A DNA stretch of 64,000 bases, from contig NZ_CP141799.1 of assembly GCF_035621475.1 (NCBI RefSeq), positions 1,662,501-1,726,500 of the forward strand, in the 5' to 3' direction. The notes beneath the pieces were generated by a model. The model worked only from the letters and a program-made list of their open reading frames with translations, was not told the DNA's origin and did no database searches. Below, in pieces: positions 57,545-64,000 of the stretch; position 1 is the first letter of the stretch; every line of letters starts with the position of its first letter. This DNA is from Pseudomonas paeninsulae. Lineage in GTDB: Bacteria > Pseudomonadota > Gammaproteobacteria > Pseudomonadales > Pseudomonadaceae. Position numbers and translations under genes: made by a program.

Positions 57545-58576
57545 ATGCACGCATTACCTCGCCCGATCCAGTTACTGCTTATGGCGTTGCTGCTGCTGAT
57601 GGCCGCCTATCCGCTGTTCGGTGCCGGCCTGGCCGGTGAAAAGCACGACTTCTTCCTCCAGCAACTGACCAGCATCATGATCCTGGCCATTGTCGCCTTG
57701 GGCCTCGACCTGCTGGTCGGCGTCAGCGGCATGGTCAGCCTGGCCTCGGCGGCATTCTTCGGCATGGCCGGTTATGCCCTGGTGCTGTTCGCCCCTGAGT
57801 ATGAGGCGGTGAGCATCTGGGTCGCCTTGCCGGTGTGCCTGGGCATCACCGCTCTGGCTGCACTGCTGATGGGCGTACTGATCATCCGCACCTCGGGGAT
57901 CTTCTTCATCATGGTGACTATCGCCTTCTCGCAGATGCTCTATTACCTGTTCCACGATGCGTCCTTCGCCGGCGGCTCGGACGGTGCCTATCTGTTTATG
58001 AAACCGGTGGTCGCCATCGGCGGGGTGCAGCTGCTCGACCTGGATAATCGCACCACCTTGTTCTATGTGGTGCTGGCCTCGCTGGGGCTGTTGTTCGTGC
58101 TGCTGCGCACCTTCCTGCGTGCGCCGTTCGGTCGGGTCCTGCTGGGCATCAAGGAGAACGAGCAACGGGTCCGCGCCATGGGCTACAACCCGTTGTTCTA
58201 CAAGCTGGCGGCGTTCGTCATCGCCGGCACCATCGCCGGTTATGCCGGCATGTTGTCGGCCACCCAGTATGGCTTCGTCAGCCCCGGCCAACTGAGCTGG
58301 CAGATGTCGGCGCATATCCTGGTGATGGTGATTCTCGGCGGCATGGGCACCTTGTTCGGACCAATTCTCGGCGCCTTCGCCTTCGAGGGTCTGCATCACT
58401 GGTTTGCCAGCCTGACCCCGCATTGGGAGTTGCCGATGGGCGTGGTGGTGATCTGCATGGTGCTGTTGCTGCCGCGCGGGATCGCCGGCCTGTTGCTGCA
58501 ATTGGCCGCGCGCAAACGCAGCAAAACCGCCGAGGTGAAACTGCCCCGCGTGAGCAAACAGGAGGCCGAGCAATGA
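57545..58576 (+). CDS. ABC transporter permease, LivM type
   Basis: 343 aa, about nine helices. LivM signature LGLDLLVGVSGMVSLASAAFFGMAGY and the loop GIKENEQRVRAMGYNPLFYKLAAFVIAG. Partner of the LivH-type permease. Its stop overlaps the next ATPase gene (ATGA), so expression is coupled. Confidence 0.92.
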   Translation: MHALPRPIQLLLMALLLLMAAYPLFGAGLAGEKHDFFLQQLTSIMILAIVALGLDLLVGVSGMVSLASAAFFGMAGYALVLFAPEYEAVSIWVALPVCLGITALAALLMGVLIIRTSGIFFIMVTIAFSQMLYYLFHDASFAGGSDGAYLFMKPVVAIGGVQLLDLDNRTTLFYVVLASLGLLFVLLRTFLRAPFGRVLLGIKENEQRVRAMGYNPLFYKLAAFVIAGTIAGYAGMLSATQYGFVSPGQLSWQMSAHILVMVILGGMGTLFGPILGAFAFEGLHHWFASLTPHWELPMGVVVICMVLLLPRGIAGLLLQLAARKRSKTAEVKLPRVSKQEAEQ

Positions 58577-59331
58577 GCGGATTGATTTTGGAAACCCGTG
58601 GCCTGAGCAAAACTTTCGGTGGTTTACGCGCCGTCAGCGACATCAGCCTGCAAGTGGCGCCCCGCGAGATTCACGCGATCATCGGCCCCAACGGCGCCGG
58701 CAAGAGCACCATGGTCAACCTGCTCTCCGGTCACCTGCGTCCCAGCAGCGGTCAGGTGATCTTCAATGGTCAGGACATCACCGGCCTGGCACCGAACAAG
58801 GTGTCGCACCTGGGGGTCGGGCGTAGCTTCCAGCGCACCAATATCTTCCCCAGCTTCAGTTGCCTGGAAAACTGCATGCTCGCCGCGCAGTCGCGGATGA
58901 AGAACTCGTTCCGCTTCTTCCGTCGCAGCGACCACTACCCGCTGGTGCGCGTGCGCGCCGAGCAGGCGCTGGAGGCTTGCGGCCTGAGCAGCAAGGGGCA
59001 CAGCACTGCCAGTTCCATGAGCTATGGCGAGCAGCGCCAACTGGAAATCGGCATGGTGCTGGCCACCGAGCCGAGCTTTTTATTGCTGGATGAACCGATG
59101 GCCGGGATGGGCAAGGAAGAGTCGAGTCGAGTGGTCGAGTTGCTCGCCGAGTTGTCGCGCGAGTACTCGCTGGTGCTGGTCGAGCACGATATGGAGGCGG
59201 TGTTCAGCATCGCCAAGACCCTGACCGTGATGGTCAACGGGCAGATGTTGGCCAGCGGTCCGCTGGATCAGGTGCGTAACGACCCTGCGGTGCAGGAAGC
59301 CTATCTGGGCGATGGCGAGGAGCAGTTCTGA
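58573..59331 (+). CDS. ABC transporter ATPase, LivG type
   Basis: 252 aa. Walker A GPNGAGKST, signature MSYGEQRQLEIGMVLA, Walker B FLLLDEPMAGM and the H-loop VLVEHDMEAVF. The LivG-specific MSYGEQ signature distinguishes it from LivF. Overlaps livM (ATGA) and livF (TGATG); the frame's start at 58573 is set by that coupling. Confidence 0.94.
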   Translation: MSGLILETRGLSKTFGGLRAVSDISLQVAPREIHAIIGPNGAGKSTMVNLLSGHLRPSSGQVIFNGQDITGLAPNKVSHLGVGRSFQRTNIFPSFSCLENCMLAAQSRMKNSFRFFRRSDHYPLVRVRAEQALEACGLSSKGHSTASSMSYGEQRQLEIGMVLATEPSFLLLDEPMAGMGKEESSRVVELLAELSREYSLVLVEHDMEAVFSIAKTLTVMVNGQMLASGPLDQVRNDPAVQEAYLGDGEEQF

Positions 59332-60059
59332 TGAACACTACAACAGCAACAACCCCGCTGGTCGAGGTGCGCGGCCTGCACACCTTCTACGGCAACAGCC
59401 ATGTGCTGCATGGCGTCGACCTGCAGATCGCACCGGGAGAAACCCTGGCCCTGCTCGGGCGCAATGGCGTGGGCAAGAGCACCACCATTCGCTCGCTACT
59501 CGGCCTGACTCCGCCGCGCAGTGGCGAGGTACGGATCAGGGGCGAGAACCTCACCGGCAGCGCCGCGCACAAGGTGATCCGTCGCGGCATCGGCTATGTG
59601 CCGGAAGGCCGTGGCATGTTCCCCAACCTGACGGTGCGCGAAAGCCTGGTGATGGCGGCGCGTCCCGGTCTCGACGGTCGCCGCGACTGGGATCTTGACC
59701 GGGTGCTGGCGACCTTCCCGCGCCTGGCCGAGCGCTTCAGCCACCTCACCGGCAACCTCTCCGGCGGCGAGCAGCAGATGGTCGCCATAGGCCGCGCGCT
59801 GATGACCAACCCCGAGCTGATGATCCTCGACGAGGCCACCGAGGGCCTGGCACCGCTGATCCGCAAGGAGATCTGGGACGTGATCCGCCTGATCAAAGCC
59901 AGCGGCATCGCCACTCTGGTGGTCGACAAGCACGTCAACGTGCTGCTCGACCTCACCGACCGCAGCATGGTCATGGTCAAGGGCCGGGTGCTGTATGACG
60001 GCCCCAGCCAGGAATTGAAGGGCCAGCCGGAGATCCTGCAGACCCATATCGGTCTGTAG
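59331..60059 (+). CDS. ABC transporter ATPase, LivF type
   Basis: 242 aa. Walker A GRNGVGKST, signature LSGGEQQMVAIGRALM, Walker B ELMILDEATEGLAP. Completes the binding protein-permease-permease-ATPase-ATPase importer. Coupled to livG by TGATG. Ends before a REP-like repeat. Confidence 0.94.
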   Translation: MNTTTATTPLVEVRGLHTFYGNSHVLHGVDLQIAPGETLALLGRNGVGKSTTIRSLLGLTPPRSGEVRIRGENLTGSAAHKVIRRGIGYVPEGRGMFPNLTVRESLVMAARPGLDGRRDWDLDRVLATFPRLAERFSHLTGNLSGGEQQMVAIGRALMTNPELMILDEATEGLAPLIRKEIWDVIRLIKASGIATLVVDKHVNVLLDLTDRSMVMVKGRVLYDGPSQELKGQPEILQTHIGL

Positions 60060-60110
60060 TTTCGGGGCAGGGTGCCCAGGCGGCCGGCCTGGCTACGCCG
60101 CACATCACAA

Positions 60111-60134
60111 GTAGGAGCGGCCCATGGCCGCGAA
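60111..60134 (+). repeat. REP-like half element
   Basis: gtaggagcggcccatggccg at 60111-60130 (plus cgaa) resembles the arm of the REP palindrome at 52365 (same consensus, with ggcc for gggc). A looser partner, ccgctcctgc, lies about 50 bases downstream. The rest of the 224-base gap between livF and the chemoreceptor gene shows no gene. Confidence 0.6.
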
Positions 60135-60283
60135 ATTGCCAGCTCCGCCACCGTTCGCGGGCAGGGAACTGGGCGTCCCCCCGCTCCTGCAGCGCGGCGG
60201 CGTAGACGCGCGAAGTACCTTCCCTCATGCAGCGCATATCGGGGGATGGCCTTATTTTGGTTTGACGAGAGAAGAGAACATCC

Positions 60284-61210
60284 ATGAAGCGCGATCAAGC
60301 AATGGGCCGCAGCACCTGGCGCAAGCATCTGGCCAGCGCGCTGCTGACCGGCAACCTGCTGGGTGCAGTGGCCCTGGTCTTTTTGACCAGTGGCAGCTGG
60401 GAGTCCGGCGTGGCAGCAGGCGTGGTCATCCTCGGGCTGCTGGCCGGCTTCTTCTATCTGACCCAGCCGCCGCAGGTGATCGAGCGGGTGCTGCAGGACT
60501 GGTCGCAGCCGCCTGTGCGCCTGGAGGCGCCGGTGGAAGTAGTGTCCGCGCCGTTGCCCAGTCCACTGCCCGTGCCGGTTTTTGATCCGGCGCTGCGCCA
60601 GCATCAGAGCGAGCTACTGCGCGCCATCGAACAGAGTCAGGCCGACATGCACTTCGCCACCGAGTTGGCGCAGCAGTCCGGCGAAAAGGTCAGCAGCAGT
60701 GCCGAGAGCATCCAGGCCACCAGTCAGTCGATCAGCGAGCTGGCCGATTATCTACGCCGTACCGGCGAGGTGTTCAACACCCTCGGCGAGCAGTCGCGGC
60801 GTATCGGTGCGATTGTTGGCAGCATCCAGGACATTGCCCGGCAGACCAACCTGTTGGCACTGAATGCGGCCATCGAAGCGGCGCGGGCCGGCGAGCACGG
60901 TCGCGGCTTTGCCGTGGTGGCCGACGAGGTGCGCAGCCTGGCGGTGCGCGCCAACGACTCCAGCGAGCAGATCATGCAGATCGCCAAGGGCCTGAAAAGC
61001 GCCGCCGATGAAGCCAGCAACGGCCTGGGTCAGGTCGATCAGTCGGCGCGCAGTGGCCTGAGCACCTCGGCAGCGGCCCACGAAGCCATGCACGCGCTGC
61101 GCACCGGTGCCCGCGAGCGCATGGAGATCGTCGGCCGGGTGATGCAGGGCTTGCAGCGCCAGCGCGAACTGGCCGAAGGGCTGGGGTGTCTGCTCGAGCG
61201 AGCTGAGTAA
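60284..61210 (+). CDS. Compact methyl-accepting chemotaxis-type protein without sensor domain
   Basis: 308 aa. Two membrane helices close together (about 19-36 and 41-60) with only a few residues between them. A Pro-rich linker follows (about 75-102), then about 200 residues of MCP signalling coiled coil with the conserved hairpin tip ([22 protein letters not shown], around 187-208). There is no periplasmic ligand-binding domain, no obvious HAMP and no C-terminal methyltransferase tether. Tip residues that bind CheA/CheW are intact. Placed between the ABC importer and catIJ-pcaF, it is probably linked to aromatic-acid response; the signal it reads is unknown. Confidence 0.88.
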   Translation: MKRDQAMGRSTWRKHLASALLTGNLLGAVALVFLTSGSWESGVAAGVVILGLLAGFFYLTQPPQVIERVLQDWSQPPVRLEAPVEVVSAPLPSPLPVPVFDPALRQHQSELLRAIEQSQADMHFATELAQQSGEKVSSSAESIQATSQSISELADYLRRTGEVFNTLGEQSRRIGAIVGSIQDIARQTNLLALNAAIEAARAGEHGRGFAVVADEVRSLAVRANDSSEQIMQIAKGLKSAADEASNGLGQVDQSARSGLSTSAAAHEAMHALRTGARERMEIVGRVMQGLQRQRELAEGLGCLLERAE

Positions 61211-61216
61211 AGCAGT

Positions 61217-61250
61217 GTTCGATAATCGAACAGTAAGTCGATTATCGGAT
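61217..61250. promoter_or_regulatory. PcaR boxes upstream of catI
   Basis: Box 1 gttcgataatcgaac (61217-61231) is a near match to the known PcaR box GTTCGATAATCGCAC. Box 2 is the inverted gtcgattatcggat (61237-61250). They lie 84-117 bases before the catI start and should put catIJ-pcaF under PcaR and beta-ketoadipate. Confidence 0.8.
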
Positions 61251-61333
61251 TGTTTGCCGGCGCCGCTGAGCCTACTGTTGACTCACCCGCCACCTTGACC
61301 GGTGGCATCGTCAACCGAGAGAGAGCAACTTCG

Positions 61334-62206
61334 ATGGCCGAAATAATTTCCCTTGGCGAAGCAATCCAGCGCTTCGTCAACGACGGCGACACCGTCGCCC
61401 TCGAAGGCTTCACCCACCTGATCCCGACTGCCGCCAGCCACGAGATCATTCGCCAGAATAAGCGCGAGCTGACCCTGGTGCGCATGACTCCGGACCTGGT
61501 CTATGACCTGTTGATCGGCGCCGGTTGCGCCAAGAAACTGGTGTTCTCCTGGGGCGGCAACCCCGGCGTCGGCTCGCTGCACCGCTTGCGTGATGCGGTG
61601 GAGAAGGGCTGGCCCAAGCCGCTGGAGATCGAGGAACATAGCCACGCCGACATGGCCAACGCCTATGTCGCCGGTGCCTCGGGCTTGCCGTTCGCGGTGT
61701 TGCGCGCCTACGCCGGCTCCGATCTGCCCAAGGTCAACCCGCTGATCAAGACCGTCACCTGCCCGTTCACCGGCGAAGTGCTGGCGGCGGTGCCCTCGGT
61801 ACGCCCGGACGTCACCGTGATCCACGCGCAGAAGGCCGATCGCAAGGGCAACGTGCTGCTCTGGGGCATTCTCGGCGTGCAGAAGGAAGCCGCCCTGGCG
61901 GCCAAGCGTTGCATCGTCACGGTAGAGGAGATCGTCGACGATCTGCATGCGCCGATGAACGCCTGCGTGCTGCCGAGCTGGGCGCTGACCGCGGTCTGCC
62001 ATGTGCCCGGCGGCGCCCATCCGTCCTATGCCCTCGGTTACTCCGAGCGGGATAACCGTTTCTACCAGGCCTGGGACCCGATCGCCCGCGATCGCGAGAC
62101 CTTCAGCGCCTGGATCGACGAGTACATCCGCGGCACTGCCGACTTTGCCGGCTTCCAGGAAAAACTAGCCCAGGCCAAGCTGGCCGCGCAGCAGGAGGCC
62201 CACTAA
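61334..62206 (+). CDS. catI: 3-oxoadipate CoA-transferase subunit A (CatI/PcaI function)
   Basis: 290 aa, of the longer CatI type known from Pseudomonas knackmussii B13 rather than the 231-aa P. putida PcaI type (conserved ALEGFTHLIPTAASHEIIRQ and FSWGGNPGVGSLHRLRDAVE). Transfers CoA from succinyl-CoA to beta-ketoadipate together with CatJ. PcaR boxes lie upstream. Start: an ATG at 61334; the frame is open upstream to 61250 without family similarity. Followed directly by catJ. Confidence 0.93.
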   Translation: MAEIISLGEAIQRFVNDGDTVALEGFTHLIPTAASHEIIRQNKRELTLVRMTPDLVYDLLIGAGCAKKLVFSWGGNPGVGSLHRLRDAVEKGWPKPLEIEEHSHADMANAYVAGASGLPFAVLRAYAGSDLPKVNPLIKTVTCPFTGEVLAAVPSVRPDVTVIHAQKADRKGNVLLWGILGVQKEAALAAKRCIVTVEEIVDDLHAPMNACVLPSWALTAVCHVPGGAHPSYALGYSERDNRFYQAWDPIARDRETFSAWIDEYIRGTADFAGFQEKLAQAKLAAQQEAH

Positions 62207-62989
62207 ATGAGCGCCTACAACACCAATGAAATGATGACCGTGGCCGCCGCGCGTCGCCTGAACAACGGCGCGGTGTGCTTCGTCGGCATCGGCCTGCCGT
62301 CCAAGGCCGCCAATCTGGCGCGCCTGACCTCCTCGCCGGACGTGGTGCTGATTTATGAATCCGGCCCGATCGGCGCCAAGCCCAGCGTACTGCCGCTGTC
62401 GATCGGTGACGGCGAACTGGCCGAGACCGCCGACACCGTGGTGCCGACCGGCGAGATCTTCCGCTACTGGCTGCAGGGCGGGCGCATCGACGTCGGTTTC
62501 CTCGGCGCCGCCCAGGTCGACAAGTTCGGCAACATCAACACCACGGTGATCGGTGATTACCACAAGCCGAAAGTGCGCCTGCCCGGCGCCGGTGGCGCGC
62601 CGGAAATTGCCGGCAGCGCCAAGCAGGTGCTGATCATTCTCAAGCAGTCGCACCGCACCTTCGTCGACAAACTGGCCTTCATCACCTCGGTGGGCCATGG
62701 CGAGGGCGGCGATCACCGCAAGCAGCTGGGCCTGCCGGGCGCCGGACCGGTGGGAATCATCACCGACCTGTGCATCATGGAGCCGGAGGAGGGTACCCGC
62801 GAATTCATCGTCACCTCGCTGCATCCGGGGGTGAGCCGCGAGCAGGTGCTCGATGCCACCGGCTGGCAGATTCGCTTCGCCGACAACGTCAGCGTCAACG
62901 CCGCGCCGACCGAGGTGGAACTGACTGCCCTGCGTGCCCTGGAAGCCAGGACCGCCGCGGCCCATGGCCAGGCCGGGGGTGAAGAATGA
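62207..62989 (+). CDS. catJ: 3-oxoadipate CoA-transferase subunit B (CatJ/PcaJ function)
   Basis: 260 aa. N-terminal YNTNEMMTVAAARRLNNGAVCFVGIGLPSKAAN, with a catalytic Glu expected in LIYESGPIGAKP. CatJ type like its partner. Begins at the ATG immediately after the catI stop and its own stop overlaps the pcaF start (ATGA), so the three are coupled. Confidence 0.93.
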   Translation: MSAYNTNEMMTVAAARRLNNGAVCFVGIGLPSKAANLARLTSSPDVVLIYESGPIGAKPSVLPLSIGDGELAETADTVVPTGEIFRYWLQGGRIDVGFLGAAQVDKFGNINTTVIGDYHKPKVRLPGAGGAPEIAGSAKQVLIILKQSHRTFVDKLAFITSVGHGEGGDHRKQLGLPGAGPVGIITDLCIMEPEEGTREFIVTSLHPGVSREQVLDATGWQIRFADNVSVNAAPTEVELTALRALEARTAAAHGQAGGEE

Positions 62990-64000
62990 GCCGCGACGTC
63001 TTTATCTGTGATGCCGTGCGCACGCCCATCGGCCGCTTCGGCGGTAGCTTGGCAAACGTGCGCGCCGACGACCTGGCGGCGGTGCCGCTCAAGGCGCTGA
63101 TCGAGCGCAACCCGCAACTCGACCTGAGCCAGGTCGATGAAGTGTTCATGGGTTGCGCCAACCAGGCCGGCGAAGACAACCGCAACGTCGCGCGCATGGC
63201 CTCGCTGCTGGCCGGCCTGCCGGACAGCGTGCCGGGGGTGACCCTCAATCGCCTTTGCGCCTCGGGCATGGATGCGGTTGGTACCGCTTTTCGCGCCATC
63301 GCCTGCGGCGAGATGGAGCTGGCGATTGCCGGCGGGGTCGAGTCGATGTCGCGTGCACCCTATGTGATGGGCAAGGCGGACACGGCCTACGGCCGCGGCC
63401 AGAAGATCGAAGACACCACCATCGGCTGGCGCTTTATCAACCCACTGATGAAGGCCCAGTTCGGCGTCGACGCCATGCCGCAGACCGCCGACAACGTTGC
63501 TGACGACTACCAGATCAGTCGCGCCGACCAGGACGCTTTCGCTGTGCGCAGCCAGCAGCGCGCAGCCGCCGCCCAGCAGGCGGGTTTCTTCGCCGAAGAA
63601 ATCGTTCCGGTCACCATCAAGGGCCGCAAGGGCGACACAGTGGTCGAGCAGGACGAGCATCTGCGTCCGGAAACCAGCCTGGAAACCCTGGGCAAACTCA
63701 AACCGGTCAACGGTGAAGGCAAGACGGTTACTGCCGGCAACGCCTCGGGGGTCAACGACGGCGCCGCCGCATTGATTCTGGCCAGTGCCGAAGCGGTTAA
63801 AAAGCACGGCCTGACCCCGCGTGCTCGGGTCCTGGGCATGGCCAGCGCTGGCGTGGCGCCACGCATCATGGGCTACGGCCCGGTACCGGCGGTGCGCAAG
63901 CTGCTGCAGCGCCTGGATCTGCAGATCACTGATTTCGACGTGATCGAACTCAACGAAGCCTTCGCCAGCCAAGGCTTGGCGGTGCTGCGCGACCTCGGCC
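62986..64000 (+). CDS. pcaF: 3-oxoadipyl-CoA thiolase, 5' part
   Basis: 338 residues are visible; the gene runs off the window end, lacking about 60 C-terminal residues of the roughly 400 expected. Thiolase N-terminal domain with nucleophile Cys91 in NRLCASGMDAVG, and ELNEAFASQGLAV near the end; the final His/Cys active-site motifs lie beyond. Cleaves beta-ketoadipyl-CoA to succinyl-CoA and acetyl-CoA, finishing the pathway. Starts at 62986, overlapping the catJ stop. Confidence 0.94.
   Translation, partial: MSRDVFICDAVRTPIGRFGGSLANVRADDLAAVPLKALIERNPQLDLSQVDEVFMGCANQAGEDNRNVARMASLLAGLPDSVPGVTLNRLCASGMDAVGTAFRAIACGEMELAIAGGVESMSRAPYVMGKADTAYGRGQKIEDTTIGWRFINPLMKAQFGVDAMPQTADNVADDYQISRADQDAFAVRSQQRAAAAQQAGFFAEEIVPVTIKGRKGDTVVEQDEHLRPETSLETLGKLKPVNGEGKTVTAGNASGVNDGAAALILASAEAVKKHGLTPRARVLGMASAGVAPRIMGYGPVPAVRKLLQRLDLQITDFDVIELNEAFASQGLAVLRDLG

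Noticed and set aside
62713..63972. 419-codon open frame opposite catJ and pcaF
   Set aside because: Antisense shadow; the thiolase on the other strand has its catalytic Cys motif.

Overview
The window is chromosomal DNA from a Pseudomonas (Gammaproteobacteria). From position 1 to about 41.7 kb the gene order follows the block I remember from P. aeruginosa PAO1, from rlmD/relA through purMN, proS, oprD, dps, aspS, ruvCAB and the tol-oprL operon to queE/queC and a tRNA-Lys(UUU). Protein similarity to Pseudomonas versions is high throughout (RelA 747 aa, OprL, PcaR, BenR, BenA). The species cannot be fixed from the sequence alone. It is not PAO1 itself, because several genes are inserted or missing relative to that order.

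Region 1 (1-23.9 kb, housekeeping): 3' end of rlmD, relA, mazG, a DUF2058 gene, a leftward purM-purN-DUF3108 run, DUF2066, a PerM/AI-2E permease, hda, a leftward arsC-wrbA-DUF2069 run, yihY, two small Pseudomonas proteins, a large degenerate PilZ-like protein, a TlpA-like lipoprotein thioredoxin, acylphosphatase, a lytic transglycosylase, a lipoprotein, proS, a thioesterase, oprD, a HIT protein, slyX and a membrane-tethered cold-shock protein.

Region 2 (23.9-29.5 kb, variable): a GGDEF diguanylate cyclase lacking the inhibitory site, an intact 1566-bp IS1182-type element inserted in a perfect palindrome, dps, a short-chain dehydrogenase and an HPt/HD-GYP fusion. Cyclic-di-GMP synthesis and breakdown genes have therefore been added around dps.

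Region 3 (29.7-41.7 kb, conserved): aspS, pmpR/yebC, ruvC-ruvA-ruvB, ybgC-tolQ-tolR-tolA-tolB-oprL-cpoB, queE-queC and tRNA-Lys, a known integration hot spot in Pseudomonas.

Region 4 (41.7-64 kb): a rightward aromatic-acid island: pcaR, benR, benABCD, benK, catBCA, benE, a BenF-like OprD porin, a five-gene branched-chain-type ABC importer, a very compact methyl-accepting chemotaxis protein and catI-catJ-pcaF (pcaF runs off the end). Together they take benzoate through catechol, muconate and muconolactone to beta-ketoadipate, then to beta-ketoadipyl-CoA and succinyl-CoA plus acetyl-CoA. The enol-lactone hydrolase (pcaD) and catR are not in the window. Regulatory sites are legible: two XylS/BenR-type boxes before benA, PcaR palindromes before pcaR and catI, and A-rich AANAANAA motifs of the Hfq/Crc type at the translation starts of benA, benK, catA, the benF-like porin and the ABC binding protein. 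These suggest co-ordinated post-transcriptional catabolite repression of uptake and ring attack. No prophage, integrase or CRISPR array was seen.
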